Source of the DNA: Mesorhizobium sp. M1E.F.Ca.ET.045.02.1.1
GTDB taxonomy: Bacteria; Pseudomonadota; Alphaproteobacteria; Rhizobiales; Rhizobiaceae
Assembly (NCBI RefSeq): GCF_003952485.1
Contig: NZ_CP034447.1
Coordinates: 4,416,501-4,480,500, forward strand
Length of the DNA: 64,000 bases
Reading direction: 5' to 3'
Part shown: piece after piece, positions 30,597-39,066 of the stretch
Layout of the letters: every line of letters starts with the position of its first letter
Position numbering within the stretch: position 1 is the first letter of the stretch
Program-made: the position numbers and the translations under genes
Notes under the pieces: generated by a model
The model's input: only the letters and a program-made list of their open reading frames with translations
Told to the model about the DNA's origin: nothing
Database searches by the model: none

Positions 30597-32069
30597 TCAG
30601 CCGTTCGGCGTCTCGGGCGAAAGGCGCGCGCGCTGGCGCGGCACGCCGAGGCCAGTGTCCGGCGGCTCGCCGGCGGCCGGGCGCCCCTCGATCATGTGCA
30701 TCGTGCGCCAGCGGCCAAAGCGATAGTAGGCGGCGGCCAGCACGAGAGAGGTGATCGAGCCGGCCGGAAAGCTCCACCACAGCGCTTCCTGACCGATGAC
30801 ACTTCGCATGGAATAGGCAAAGCCGGTGCGCACGATCAGCACCGAGATGATCAGGATGATCAGAGGCGGCATGACGGCGCCGGTGGCGCGCACCGTGGCG
30901 AACAGCACGATGGTGATGCCGAACAGGATGAAGGACCAGGACGCCGCCTTGTTGATGTGCGCGGCGATGTCGATCGCCGTACTGTCGCTCGCCAGGAACA
31001 GGCTCAGCACCGGGCGGTCGAAGACGAACAGCAGCGCCACCAGCGCGCCGGTGAGAACAAGGTTGAAGCCCACCCCGGACGCGGCAACCTTGCCGATGCG
31101 GTCCCAGCGCCCGGCGCCGACATTCTGCGCCGCCATGGAAGAGACTGCGGCGCCGATGGCCAGAGCCGGCATCTGGATATAGGTCCAGAGCTGCGCCGCG
31201 ATGCCATAAGCCGCCGCAACCTGCGAGCCGTAGGAGTTGACGATGCCCATCACGGTCAGCGCCGCGGCCGAGATGACGATCATCTGCAGGCCCATGGGAA
31301 TGCCCTTGGAGACGACGACGCGCAAAAGCGCCGGATCGGGCATGAGCAAAGCGAGGTTGCTGCCGGCCAGCCGCAGCGGGTGCTTGCGCGCATAGAGCAC
31401 GATCAGGATGGCGACCACGCTCACCGTTTGGCCGATCAGCGTCGCGGTGGCCGAACCGGCGATGCCCAACGCGGGGAAGGGGCCGATGCCGCGGATCAAG
31501 AGCGGGTTCAGGACGACATCGAGCACGACCGCCAGCGCCATGAAGACAAACGGCGTGCGCGAATCGCCGGCGCCGCGCAGCACCGTCATGACGAAGGACA
31601 ACAGGTTCATCATCGGCACCGCGACGAAGATGATGCGCAGATAGCTGCGCGCCAGCGGCAAGGCATCCGCGGGCGTGCCGAGACCGGTGAGGATGGCGTC
31701 GACCCAGGTCCAGCCGCAGACCGCGAACACCACCGAGACCAGGAAGAAGAAGGTGGCGCTGGTGCCGACGATGCGCCGCGCCTCGGGCAGGTCGCGGGCG
31801 CCAACCGACTGGGCGACCAGGATGGTCGCGGCCATGCCGATACCGAAGACGGTGCCGAGGATCAGGAACAGCACCAGATTGGCGTTGGAAGTCGCAGTCA
31901 GCGCCGCTTCGCCAAGGAAGCGCCCGACCCAGACGGCATTGATCGAGCCGTTGAGCGACTGCAGCACGTTGGAGCCGAGCACCGGCAAGGCAAACAGAAG
32001 CAGCGTACGCGGAATCGGGCCGCTGGTGAGGTCGTGGGTCCGCCGGTGAGCGGGCTTGTCGTCATCCAT
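30597..32069 (-). CDS. MATE-family multidrug exporter
   Basis: The 490-residue protein shows the two-fold MATE architecture with about twelve membrane segments: GPIPRTLLLFALPVLGSNV near 17, VWVGRFLGEAALTA near 47, and in the second half GIPMGLQMIVISAAALTVM near 250 and IGAAVSSMAAQNVGAG near 300. Members export drugs or metabolites in exchange for Na+ or H+. ATG 32069 is preferred to a GTG three codons upstream. A hairpin terminator of the upstream gene separates it from that gene. Confidence 0.92.
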   Translation of the reverse strand: MDDDKPAHRRTHDLTSGPIPRTLLLFALPVLGSNVLQSLNGSINAVWVGRFLGEAALTATSNANLVLFLILGTVFGIGMAATILVAQSVGARDLPEARRIVGTSATFFFLVSVVFAVCGWTWVDAILTGLGTPADALPLARSYLRIIFVAVPMMNLLSFVMTVLRGAGDSRTPFVFMALAVVLDVVLNPLLIRGIGPFPALGIAGSATATLIGQTVSVVAILIVLYARKHPLRLAGSNLALLMPDPALLRVVVSKGIPMGLQMIVISAAALTVMGIVNSYGSQVAAAYGIAAQLWTYIQMPALAIGAAVSSMAAQNVGAGRWDRIGKVAASGVGFNLVLTGALVALLFVFDRPVLSLFLASDSTAIDIAAHINKAASWSFILFGITIVLFATVRATGAVMPPLIILIISVLIVRTGFAYSMRSVIGQEALWWSFPAGSITSLVLAAAYYRFGRWRTMHMIEGRPAAGEPPDTGLGVPRQRARLSPETPNG

Positions 32070-32088
32070 GACGGGCACCGAAAATGAA

Positions 32089-32117
32089 TCAGGCCCGCGA
32101 TGCTATCGCAGGCCTGA
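32089..32117 (-). terminator. Terminator of the phytase-like gene
   Basis: TCAGGCC (32089-32095) with GGCCTGA (32111-32117) and inner GCGAT/ATCGC form a compact hairpin. Read on the minus strand, it is followed by TTCATTTTC, a moderate U-tract. It lies 53 bp downstream of the phytase-like gene. Confidence 0.6.
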
Positions 32118-32170
32118 CGCTCATGCATCCCTTCCGGGCTCGAAGCGATGGAGCGCCCCCGGCGGCGGTG

Positions 32171-33649
32171 CTAGTTCGCGGCGAGGCTGCTTCCCGACAG
32201 GCCGGGGAGGGTAACCTGGTAGACGAGGAAGGTGGTGTCGACATCGGCGCCATCCTCGGCCTTGTAGGGGGCGCCGACCTGGAAGCCATCCTGGGTCAGG
32301 AAGTCGTTGTCGTTGGCGACGAACAGGAAATAGTCGTCGGGCAGCTTCGGATCGAGCACGCTCACCAGCGACATCGCTTCCCATTTCTCCGAGAGGTTGT
32401 TCTTGTCGTTCGGCGCGCCATTGTGCAGGCCGAAGCGGCCGAGCTCGCCCTTGTCGTTGATGTCGATGAAGGAGGTCAGCTTGGCCGGCGTCACCGACGG
32501 GTCGAGCACGCCTTTCGGCGCAACCGGCTTGTCGGCGGCATCGAACGGGCCGTTGGCGATATCGGTGGCGGCGGAGAGGTCGACGATCTCGATCTTGCGG
32601 TAAAGCGACTCATCGCCCTTGACGCCCTGGCCGTTGCCGCTGTCGCGCGCCAGCATCAGGAAGCTCTTGTCGGACAGCGCAACGATCTCGCTCTGCGCAG
32701 CCACCTTGGTCTTGCCCTTGGCGTCCTTGAACACCGGCAGCGGCACGACATCTCGCGCCAGCTTGAGGTGAGCGAGGTCGGAGGCGTCATAGACGAGGAC
32801 GCGGGTGTTCTGGCGCGTCGAGCCGGAATCGCCGCCATCCTGGCGGGTCGCCGACTGCAGCACGGCGATCAGGAATTTGCCGTCCGGCGTCATCGACATG
32901 CCCTCGAGGCCCTGATTGTTCTGGCGGCCGGTCTCGGGATCCTTCGGATCGGCCTCGGCCGCGCCCGGACCAGGATTGTCCGAAGCGAAATTCGGCTTGC
33001 TGTGGCGCGTCGGCACCAGGGCCGCCGGCGGCTGGGTGGCCGACATCAGATGGCCGTCCGCCGAGAAGCGGTAGATGTTGGGGCCATATTCGTCGGAGAT
33101 GAACATGGTGCCGTCGGGCAGGCGTGCGATCGCCTCGTCGTCCAGCGAAAGCTTGCCGTTGTCGGCTTGCGGCAGCATCGGCATGTCGCCGGCGGCCGGG
33201 CGCACGCCGTTCAGCGGATCGAGGCCGGTGGCGTCGGCGCCCTTGTCGTCGGTCAAGAGCATGGTATCCGCGAGCGTCACTTTCACGCCCGACTGTTCCT
33301 GTCCGGCGGCGGGCGCGGCGCCCGGAGCGGTCGGGGTCAGCTCGACCGAGATGGTGTTGAGGCGCGGGCGATAGTCGGTGGTGCCTTCGACGTTATAGCC
33401 GCGATCGGGCAGCAGCCAGAGCGAGCCCTTGTAGCCGGCGCCGTCACGCGCCCAGGACTTGGTGTCGATCGACATGCCGGAACCGGAACCAAAAGTCTCG
33501 CCGAACTTGTCCTTCTGGCCGGCCGGAATGCGGCCGACGCCGACAAGCCCCTTGTTGACGTAGGCGACACCGTCGGCGAGCGCCGGGGTGAGGGCGGTGA
33601 ACAGAGCAAGTGCCGCGCCGAGCGCGACGGTTCGGGTAAGACGCTTCAT
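32171..33649 (-). CDS. Exported esterase-like/phytase-like protein (PF13449 type)
   Basis: The 492-residue product has a Sec signal peptide (about 1-25, ending TPALA-DG), so it is periplasmic or secreted. The body resembles the esterase-like activity of phytase domain: GSLWLLPDRGYN near 75, LSLDDEAIARLPDGTMFISDEYGPNIYRF near 165-195, and GLEGMSMTPDGKFLI near 245. These are beta-propeller-like repeats with acidic, possibly metal-binding residues. The true substrate is unknown. The start is ATG 33649 with the signal directly after it; an upstream in-frame start would destroy the signal peptide. Confidence 0.85.
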   Translation of the reverse strand: MKRLTRTVALGAALALFTALTPALADGVAYVNKGLVGVGRIPAGQKDKFGETFGSGSGMSIDTKSWARDGAGYKGSLWLLPDRGYNVEGTTDYRPRLNTISVELTPTAPGAAPAAGQEQSGVKVTLADTMLLTDDKGADATGLDPLNGVRPAAGDMPMLPQADNGKLSLDDEAIARLPDGTMFISDEYGPNIYRFSADGHLMSATQPPAALVPTRHSKPNFASDNPGPGAAEADPKDPETGRQNNQGLEGMSMTPDGKFLIAVLQSATRQDGGDSGSTRQNTRVLVYDASDLAHLKLARDVVPLPVFKDAKGKTKVAAQSEIVALSDKSFLMLARDSGNGQGVKGDESLYRKIEIVDLSAATDIANGPFDAADKPVAPKGVLDPSVTPAKLTSFIDINDKGELGRFGLHNGAPNDKNNLSEKWEAMSLVSVLDPKLPDDYFLFVANDNDFLTQDGFQVGAPYKAEDGADVDTTFLVYQVTLPGLSGSSLAAN

Positions 33650-33773
33650 GAAATATCCCCTTGTGACGAGCGGAGCGGCCATGGCTGAAAGAGCGCGGCA
33701 TCGGCGATGCGGCGGCCGTCGAACGGTCTAGGACGTGAACGTGATGGTTGCGTGACAAGAGGGGTGCACTTCC

Positions 33774-33921
33774 CCCTTCTCCCCTTGTGGGAGAAGGTGG
33801 ATCGGCGCGTCAGCGCCGAGACGGATGAGGGGTGCTGGAAGAAATAAGGCGATGCCAAGCCGGAGCACCCCTCATCCGACCTCGCTTCGCTCGGCCACCT
33901 TCTCCCACAAGGGGAGAAGGG
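33774..33921. repeat. Large bipartite inverted palindromic repeat
   Basis: A 27-bp perfect inverted repeat (33774-33800 and 33895-33921; core CTTCTCCCCTTGTGGGAGA) encloses a second 14-bp pair (33823-33836 and 33864-33877) and small inner hairpins such as TCGGCGC/GCGCCGA (33802-33819). The whole 148 bp could form one cruciform. It looks like two opposed copies of a short rhizobial intergenic repeat and lies between the start of the phytase-like gene and the end of the lacI-type gene. Confidence 0.85.
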
Positions 33922-33929
33922 AAAAGCGA

Positions 33930-34955
33930 TCAATCGCTTTCCCGCGCGATCAGCTCCAGCGGCCAGACCTCGCGGATGGTTCGCGGTCCCTCCGGGCCGG
34001 CATAGGCGGGGAGCGAGGCCAGCAGCATCTCGGCCAGCCGCCGGCCCATGGGCTCCAGCGACGGACGGAAGGCGGTCAGCGCCGGCGAGAAGTAGCGGCA
34101 GAGCGGCGTGTCGACGATTACGATCACCGCTATGTCGTGGCCGGGCCTGATGCCCATCTCGGCCAGTGCCTTGCAGCCGCCGAGCGCCATGGCGTCATTG
34201 TTGAAGATGATCGCCGTTGGCCTGTCCTTGGAGAGCATGACGCGCGGCGTCACCTGGTAGCCGCCGGCCTCGTTGATGAAGCCGTCGGCGATCAGGCTGG
34301 GGTCGACTTCGATGCCGTGCCTCTTCAGCGCCCTGCGGTAGCCGTCGAGGAACAGGTAGCCGAAGTTGAGATCAAGCGAAGGGCGGATGGCGGCAATGCG
34401 GCGGTGGCCCCGCGCGACCAGCCGGTCGACGGCTTCATCACCCGCTCTCTCGAAATCGATATCAAGCGAAGGATAGGTGTCGCCGCCGGATTGACTTCGG
34501 CCAAGCGTGGCGAAGGGAAAGCCCGCCTTGCTGAGATAGTCGATCCGATCGTCTTCCCGCCGTGTATTGGCCAACACGACCGCGTCGGCCCGGCGCGTCT
34601 CAACCACGCGGCGCAGCCTCTCCTGCTGATATTGACCGGGCTCACCCATGACGACCATCAGATCTAGGTCATACTCGGCGAGCCGCGCCTGCAGACCGGT
34701 CAGGAACGGGATGAAGAACGGCTCGCCATATTGCTGGTCACCGGGATGCGGTTGAAGCATGAAGGCGATCGAATGGGTGGCGCCTTTCCTCAGACTCCGG
34801 CCGGACTGGTTGGGCGCGTAGTTCAGCTTCCTGGCGGCCTCGAGCACGCGCTGGCGCGTCTCCGCATTGACATCGGCGCGGCCGTTCAGCGCGCGGGACA
34901 CGGTGCCGATCGAAATGTTCAGGTGACGCGCGAGATCGTGGATGCTGGACGCCAA
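33930..34955 (-). CDS. LacI-family transcriptional regulator
   Basis: The 341-residue protein has the LacI N-terminal helix-turn-helix (IHDLARHLNISIGTVSRALN, about 5-24), a hinge helix (NQSGRSLRKG near 48) and a periplasmic-binding-like sugar domain (about 60-330). TTG 34955 is chosen: GGGGGAG lies eight bases upstream on the minus strand, and the DNA-binding domain then starts at the usual position. It is divergent from a sugar catabolism/transport operon with a palindromic operator between, so it very likely controls that operon. The inducer is unknown. Confidence 0.92.
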   Translation of the reverse strand: MASSIHDLARHLNISIGTVSRALNGRADVNAETRQRVLEAARKLNYAPNQSGRSLRKGATHSIAFMLQPHPGDQQYGEPFFIPFLTGLQARLAEYDLDLMVVMGEPGQYQQERLRRVVETRRADAVVLANTRREDDRIDYLSKAGFPFATLGRSQSGGDTYPSLDIDFERAGDEAVDRLVARGHRRIAAIRPSLDLNFGYLFLDGYRRALKRHGIEVDPSLIADGFINEAGGYQVTPRVMLSKDRPTAIIFNNDAMALGGCKALAEMGIRPGHDIAVIVIVDTPLCRYFSPALTAFRPSLEPMGRRLAEMLLASLPAYAGPEGPRTIREVWPLELIARESD

Positions 34956-35035
34956 GGCCGGTTCTCCCCCTGTCTTCGCTAGCACCGGCCGCCCTTCAGG
35001 CCAAGCAGTGGATGTCGATTTTCGCGAGCAGGTGA

Positions 35036-35093
35036 TTGACATTCTACGCTATCGGGTGTGTTGTCGTAAACGTTTACGGAAAAACGTTTACGG
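35036..35093 (+). promoter_or_regulatory. Promoter and LacI-type operator of the sugar operon
   Basis: TTGACA (35036-35041) is followed after 17 bp by a weak -10 candidate, TGTTGT (35059-35064). Directly downstream is a 14-bp perfect palindrome, CGTAAACGTTTACG (35065-35078), with a second AAACGTTTACG half at 35082-35092. The central CG and the palindrome are typical of LacI-family operators. Its place at the expected transcription start fits repression. Confidence 0.7.
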
Positions 35094-35153
35094 TGATGCC
35101 GTGGATTGCCGTGACACTCGGCCTGGAGGGGCCGAGCGGAGGAGGAGCGCTGG

Positions 35154-36185
35154 ATGATGAAGGTCGTCCTGGTCGGGTGCGGAGCCATGAGCAGGCAGTG
35201 GCTCGATGCCGCAAGGCAGATCGAGGGGCTCGCCATTGCCGGCCTCGTCGATCTCGATGCGGCGCGGGCTGAGGCGAGGGCGCGCGAATACGAACTCGCC
35301 AACGCAATCGTCGGCACCAGCCTCGACGCCGTCCTCGATGAGACGAAGCCCGACGCCGTATTCGATGTCGTGGTTCCGGCGGCACGCCGCGAGGTCGCGC
35401 TTTCGGCCTTTGCCCATCATTGCCACCTGCTCACCGAAAAGCCGCTGGCCGACAGCCCCGAGAACGCGCGCGCCATCGTCGAAGCGGCGCGCCGCGCGGG
35501 CCGCATCCACGCGGTCGTCCAGAACCGGCGCTATGTCACCAATGTCAGACGGATCAGACGCTTCCTCGACTCCGGCGCCATCGGCAAGCCGACCAGCATC
35601 CATGCCGATTTCTTCATCGCGCCGCATTTCGGCGGCTTTCGCGAGGAGATGGCGCATGTACTGCTACTCGACATGGCGATCCACACCTTCGACGCCGCGC
35701 GCTACATGGTCGCCGGCGAGCCGGCCAGCGTTTATTGCCAGGAGTGGGAGCCGGCCAGTTCCTGGTACCGGCAGGGCTCGTCGGCGAGCGCCGTCTTCGA
35801 CCTCGGCGGTGGCAAGGTCTTCACCTATGCCGGCTCCTGGTGCGCCGATGGCTTCCGCACCAGTTGGGAAGGCAGCTGGCGCATCGTCGCCGAGCGCGGC
35901 AGCCTGTTGTGGGACGGACATGACGGGCTGAAGGCGGAGGTGATTGCGTCCGGCCGCGACGGAATCATCGACAAGACGCAGCCGATCGATGTGCCGGCGC
36001 TCGACGCCGCTGATCGGGTGGGCGGCCATCTCGGCATCATCCAGGATTTCATGCGCGCGATCGAAACCGGCACCGAGCCGGAGACGCGCGGCACCGACAA
36101 CATCAAGAGCCTGGCCATGGTCTTCGGCGCCATCGAAAGCGCGGAGACCGGACGGCGCGTGGCGATCGCGACCCAGGAAGGATGA
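35154..36185 (+). CDS. Gfo/Idh/MocA-family oxidoreductase
   Basis: The 343-residue protein has an N-terminal NAD(P)-binding fold (VVLVGCGAMSRQWLDAA near 4), the family EKPLAD motif near 96 with its conserved lysine, and a C-terminal alpha/beta domain with a catalytic-type histidine in LLLDMAIHTFDAARYMV near 178. Such enzymes oxidise or reduce sugars and cyclitols. A long purine run GGAGGAGGAG (35138-35147) lies before the ATG. It is the first gene of the LacI-controlled operon and overlaps the next gene by four bases. Confidence 0.9.
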   Translation: MMKVVLVGCGAMSRQWLDAARQIEGLAIAGLVDLDAARAEARAREYELANAIVGTSLDAVLDETKPDAVFDVVVPAARREVALSAFAHHCHLLTEKPLADSPENARAIVEAARRAGRIHAVVQNRRYVTNVRRIRRFLDSGAIGKPTSIHADFFIAPHFGGFREEMAHVLLLDMAIHTFDAARYMVAGEPASVYCQEWEPASSWYRQGSSASAVFDLGGGKVFTYAGSWCADGFRTSWEGSWRIVAERGSLLWDGHDGLKAEVIASGRDGIIDKTQPIDVPALDAADRVGGHLGIIQDFMRAIETGTEPETRGTDNIKSLAMVFGAIESAETGRRVAIATQEG

Positions 36186-37093
36186 CGATGCCAAACCCGC
36201 TTCTCGATATCAGGATCGGCACCATGGTGCGGGCCAATCTCGACGACCCGGCCGCCTACATCAAACAGATCCTGCCGTTCGGCTTTGAGAGCATCCAGCC
36301 CTTCTTCTGGCAGACGCTGGGCGGCAAGGATCTGCGGCGGCTGGCTGGAGAGATCCACGAGGCGATCGGCGATGCTGACGTGACCGTTTCCTCGATCGGC
36401 GTTTTCGGCAATCCGCTGGAGAGCGGCGATACCGATCGCGGCGTGCTCGCGGCCTGGGAGACCGTGATCGACAATGCGCACCTCTTCGGCACCTCGCTGA
36501 TCAGCGGCTTCACCGGCCGCATCCGCGGCAAACCGCTGACCGACAGCCTGCCGCGCTTCCGAGAAGTGTGGGGGGCATTGGCGAAGCGCGCCGCCGACAA
36601 GGGCGTGCGCATCGCCTTCGAGAATTGCGCCATGGACGGCAACTGGGCGAGCGGCGACTGGAACATTGCGCATAACCCGGATGCCTGGGAGCTGATGTTC
36701 AACGAATTGCCCAACGACAATCTCGGGCTGGAATGGGAACCGTGCCATCAGCTCGTCTATCTGATCGACCCGATCCCGCAGATCCGCAAATGGGCGCCAC
36801 GCATCTTCCATGTCCATGGTAAGGACGCGACCGTGCGCTGGGACGTGATCCGCGAGCACGGCGTGTTCGGCCGCCTGCCCTTCGTGCAGATGCGCACGCC
36901 GGGCTTCGGCGACAGCGACTGGACGCGCGTGATCAGCGAATTGCGGCTGGCCGGCTACAAGGGCGCCATCGACATCGAAGGCTGGCACGACCCGGTCTAT
37001 CGCGGCGACCTCGAGATCACCGGCCAAGTGCGCGCGCTCGACTATCTGAAGCAATGTCGGGGAGGGAACAGCTACCTGCCCAATCCGGTTTGA
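36182..37093 (+). CDS. Sugar phosphate isomerase/epimerase (AP endonuclease family 2 fold)
   Basis: The 303-residue protein has a TIM-barrel, xylose-isomerase-like pattern. Candidate metal ligands are the acidic and histidine residues in RIAFENCAMDG near 140, LGLEWEPCHQLVYL near 182, IFHVHGKD near 208 and GAIDIEGWHDP near 263. No signal peptide is seen. It overlaps the oxidoreductase stop (ATGA). Together the two enzymes probably convert an imported sugar or polyol; the substrate cannot be read from sequence. Confidence 0.88.
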   Translation: MTMPNPLLDIRIGTMVRANLDDPAAYIKQILPFGFESIQPFFWQTLGGKDLRRLAGEIHEAIGDADVTVSSIGVFGNPLESGDTDRGVLAAWETVIDNAHLFGTSLISGFTGRIRGKPLTDSLPRFREVWGALAKRAADKGVRIAFENCAMDGNWASGDWNIAHNPDAWELMFNELPNDNLGLEWEPCHQLVYLIDPIPQIRKWAPRIFHVHGKDATVRWDVIREHGVFGRLPFVQMRTPGFGDSDWTRVISELRLAGYKGAIDIEGWHDPVYRGDLEITGQVRALDYLKQCRGGNSYLPNPV

Positions 37094-37175
37094 GTGCCGG
37101 CCGGCGGGAGGAGCCGGCCGATCCGAATCACTGTCGAAGCCCTTGATCGCGAGGGAACAAAAGGGAGGAACGTGC

Positions 37176-38189
37176 ATGAGCATGACGACCAGAAGGACTG
37201 TTCTACGCTCGACCGTCGTGGCGGCCGCCACGGCGCTCTGCGCCTCGATTTCCACCTTGCCGGCAAAGGCGCTTGACGCCCAATGGTGCAAGGACGTCCA
37301 TGTCCGCTTCTTCGTCGGCGGCGCCGAGGGCGACGCCTTCGGCACCATCGTCTACAATGGCGCCAAGCAGGCGGCCGCCGATCTCGGACCGAAAGTCGAC
37401 TACATCTTCTCCCAGTGGGACGTCGAGAAGATGGTGCAGCAATTGCGCGAGGCGGTGGCGGTCAAGCCGAACGGCATCGCCATGATGGGCCATCCGGGCG
37501 ACGCCGCGATCATGCCGCTGGCCGAGCAGGCGCATAAGGACGGCATCAAGATGATGTACCAGAACGTGCCGGTGCCGAAGGTGGTGGCGGCGTTCGGCGG
37601 CGGCTATGTCGGCGCGCAGCAGGAACAGCAGGGCCGCGCGCTCGGCGCCGAGGCCTTCAAGCTCGGCAAGCTCAAGGCCGGCGACAAGGCGATCATGATC
37701 GGCCCGTTCGAGAACGAGAACCGCGGCGCGCGCGAGCGCGGCACAGTCGCGGCGCTGAAGGAAGCGGGTGTCGAGGTCATCCAGCTCTCCTCGCCGCCGA
37801 GCGGCGAATGGGCGTCCGATCCCAACCTTGCCATTCCGGTGATCACGGCGGCGCTGCTCAACCATCCGGACGTCAAGGCGGTCGGCTATCCCGGCGGCCA
37901 GATGCTCGGCAATGTCGCCACCTACATGCAGGCGGCGGGTCGCAAGCCGGGCGACATCTTCAATTTCGGCTTCGACACCAGTCCGCAGATCGTCGAAGGC
38001 TTCAAGGGCGGCTGGGTGCAGCTCACGGCCGACCAGCAGCCGTTCCTGCAGGGCTATCTGCCGATCCTCAGCCTCTGCCAGCAAGTGGTGCTGGGGTTGG
38101 CACCGATGAATGTCGACACCGGCGCCGGCTTCGTGACGCCGCAGAACTACGAGATCGTCTCAGAGCTCGCCAAGCAGGCGTTGCGCTGA
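37176..38189 (+). CDS. Sugar ABC transporter substrate-binding protein
   Basis: The 337-residue product starts with an export signal (MSMTTRRTVLRSTVVAAATA, cleaved near PAKA-LD), possibly Tat-like because of the twin arginine. The rest is a periplasmic-binding type-I (ribose/autoinducer-2-like) fold: FFVGGAEGDAFGTIVYNGAK near 43, GIAMMGHPGD near 100 and GFDTSPQIVEGF near 265. ATG 37176 is chosen for its GGGAGGAA site; a start 33 bp upstream would lengthen the signal. It supplies sugar to the ATPase and permease downstream. Confidence 0.9.
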   Translation: MSMTTRRTVLRSTVVAAATALCASISTLPAKALDAQWCKDVHVRFFVGGAEGDAFGTIVYNGAKQAAADLGPKVDYIFSQWDVEKMVQQLREAVAVKPNGIAMMGHPGDAAIMPLAEQAHKDGIKMMYQNVPVPKVVAAFGGGYVGAQQEQQGRALGAEAFKLGKLKAGDKAIMIGPFENENRGARERGTVAALKEAGVEVIQLSSPPSGEWASDPNLAIPVITAALLNHPDVKAVGYPGGQMLGNVATYMQAAGRKPGDIFNFGFDTSPQIVEGFKGGWVQLTADQQPFLQGYLPILSLCQQVVLGLAPMNVDTGAGFVTPQNYEIVSELAKQALR

Positions 38190-38198
38190 CCTCCCAGG

Positions 38199-38227
38199 CT
38201 GCCGGCCGGGCTCGACCCGGCCGGCAG
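38199..38227 (+). terminator. Intercistronic hairpin between binding protein and ATPase genes
   Basis: CTGCCGGCCGGG (38199-38210) pairs perfectly with CCCGGCCGGCAG (38216-38227) around a five-base loop. No U-tract follows. In many ABC importers such a hairpin protects the upstream mRNA or attenuates downstream transcription, so that the binding protein is made in excess. Confidence 0.65.
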
Positions 38228-38271
38228 GACCGCCGGCGACGCCGGCAAGCGACAATCAAGGCGAGGATCGC

Positions 38272-39066
38272 ATGGCCGAACGCATCATCGAACTGCGCGA
38301 CATCAAGAAATCCTATGGCCAGGTCTATGCGCTGGGCGGGGTCAACCTCAGCGTCGATCGCGGCGAGGTGGTCGGCCTGATCGGCGACAACGGCGCCGGC
38401 AAGTCGACACTGATCAAGATCCTGTCCGGCGTGGTCAAGCCGACCAGCGGCGAGATCCTCGTGCGCGGCCAGCCGGTCACCGGATGGAGCGCCGCGCGCT
38501 CGCGCGACGCCGGCATCGAGACCGTGTTCCAGGACCGGGCTCTCGCCGTGCAGCAGACGATCGTGCGCAACATCTTCATGGGCCGCGAGCTCACCGGTTG
38601 GCTGGGCTGGCTGAAGGTCAACAAGGAGATCGAGGAGGCGAGCCGGCTGATGCGCGAGATCGGCTTCACCTCGAAAGTGTTCACGCCGCATTCCATCGTC
38701 GGCCAGCTTTCGGGCGGCGAACGCCAGGGCGTGGCGATCGCGCGCGCCATCTACAAGCAGGCGGAACTGATCATCCTCGACGAGCCGACGACGGCGCTGT
38801 CGCTGACCGAGACCGCCAAGGTCTTCCATTTCGTGCGCCAGGTGCGGGCGAGCGGCCGGTCGATCCTGTTCATCGGCCACAACATCCATCATGTCTTCGA
38901 CATCGCCGACCGCTTCGTGGTGCTCGACCGCGGCAAGGTGGCGCTCACCGCCGACCGCAGCGAGGTCAAGTCGGCCGAAGACCTCATCAACTTCATGGAA
39001 GACGTAGCACACCCGGGCGGCTTGCCGGGGCTGCATGAGGCAGGCGGAGCGGAGCAGAGAGCGTGA
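38272..39066 (+). CDS. Sugar ABC transporter ATP-binding protein
   Basis: This is a single-domain 264-residue ATPase with Walker A GDNGAGKSTLIKILSG near 38, a Q-loop region ETVFQDRALAVQQT near 85, signature LSGGERQGVAIARAI near 145, Walker B LIILDEPTTALS near 165 and the switch histidine in FIGHNIHHV near 203. It is shorter than the two-domain RbsA/MglA proteins of E. coli, so two copies would be needed per transporter. The permease gene overlaps its stop. Confidence 0.93.
   Translation: MAERIIELRDIKKSYGQVYALGGVNLSVDRGEVVGLIGDNGAGKSTLIKILSGVVKPTSGEILVRGQPVTGWSAARSRDAGIETVFQDRALAVQQTIVRNIFMGRELTGWLGWLKVNKEIEEASRLMREIGFTSKVFTPHSIVGQLSGGERQGVAIARAIYKQAELIILDEPTTALSLTETAKVFHFVRQVRASGRSILFIGHNIHHVFDIADRFVVLDRGKVALTADRSEVKSAEDLINFMEDVAHPGGLPGLHEAGGAEQRA

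Noticed and set aside
33650..33929. Insertion sequence remnant
   Set aside because: Long inverted repeats are present, but there is no transposase fragment and no target-site duplication that I can see; it fits a short intergenic repeat better.
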